A stretch of DNA of 64,000 nucleotides from assembly GCA_035772405.1 (NCBI GenBank), contig JAYKKM010000073.1, positions 489,501 to 553,500 of the forward strand. Direction: 5' to 3'. The first letter of the stretch is position 1. Each line of letters starts with the position of its first letter. The stretch is from Chrysogorgia sp. JL179-B06 (taxonomy: Eukaryota; Cnidaria; Anthozoa; Scleralcyonacea; Chrysogorgiidae). Positions 63,950 through 64,000 of this stretch are shown in pieces. The notes under the pieces are model-generated. The model was given only the letters and a program-made list of their open reading frames with translations, searched no databases and was not told where the DNA came from. The translations under genes were made by a program, and so were the position numbers.

Positions 63950-64000
63950 GTAAATGTTTTGTTTATATATAAATGTAATCAATTAACGAGAGAACACCAA

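Overview
This is eukaryotic nuclear DNA: a gene with GT-AG introns, packed with non-LTR, Penelope-like, hAT, TTAA-target and foldback repeats. Repeat content and element types suggest a marine invertebrate, most likely a cnidarian. That assignment is inference. The window has one split host gene and one complete large virus-like transposon.

Host gene (plus strand, 12067 to beyond 61147). Ten exons encode about 647 residues of a type II membrane M1 zinc aminopeptidase (aminopeptidase N type): short cytosolic tail, one membrane segment, Thr/Pro stalk, GAMENWG motif, HELAH plus WLNEGF zinc site and catalytic Tyr. All splice phases agree. The C-terminal ERAP1-like domain lies beyond the window. 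Introns 3 and 6 are almost entirely CAT/ATC-rich arrays; intron 9 holds a palindrome with arms of about 0.9 kb; intron 1 is 22.7 kb.

Polinton/Maverick (16823-34735, 17,913 bp) in intron 1. It has 507-bp terminal inverted repeats, a 6-bp target duplication (AGGTTG) and 19 open genes in four blocks. Block 1 (minus): protein-primed DNA polymerase B, a zinc-ribbon protein, three small membrane proteins. Block 2 (plus): a double zinc-finger protein and a type II thymidine kinase. Block 3 (minus): an unknown 462-aa protein, a fiber-like protein, two tiny proteins (one 46 aa) and a BRO-N/nuclease/zinc-finger fusion. Block 4 (plus): two paralogous minor-capsid-like proteins, a chromodomain integrase, a membrane/coiled-coil protein, the major capsid protein, the packaging ATPase and a probable myristoylated protein. 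Replication, integration, capsid and packaging functions are all present and uninterrupted, so the insertion is probably recent. No adenain-type protease was recognised. The element sits inside the reading frame of an older DUF4371/hAT transposase.

Flanks. 1-12000 holds a GIY-YIG retroelement end, a degraded LINE (minus, about 3400-7073) cut by two small DNA elements, and nested elements: hAT in foldback (7621-8934) and hAT in MULE-like in TA-target element (9211-10798). The introns hold more such elements, many with exact target duplications (8-bp hAT, TTAA, 9-10-bp MULE-like, TTA Harbinger-like), Penelope-like fragments, a GATC-rich foldback and long palindromes. Several insertions are confirmed because removing element and one target copy restores an interrupted retroelement reading frame.
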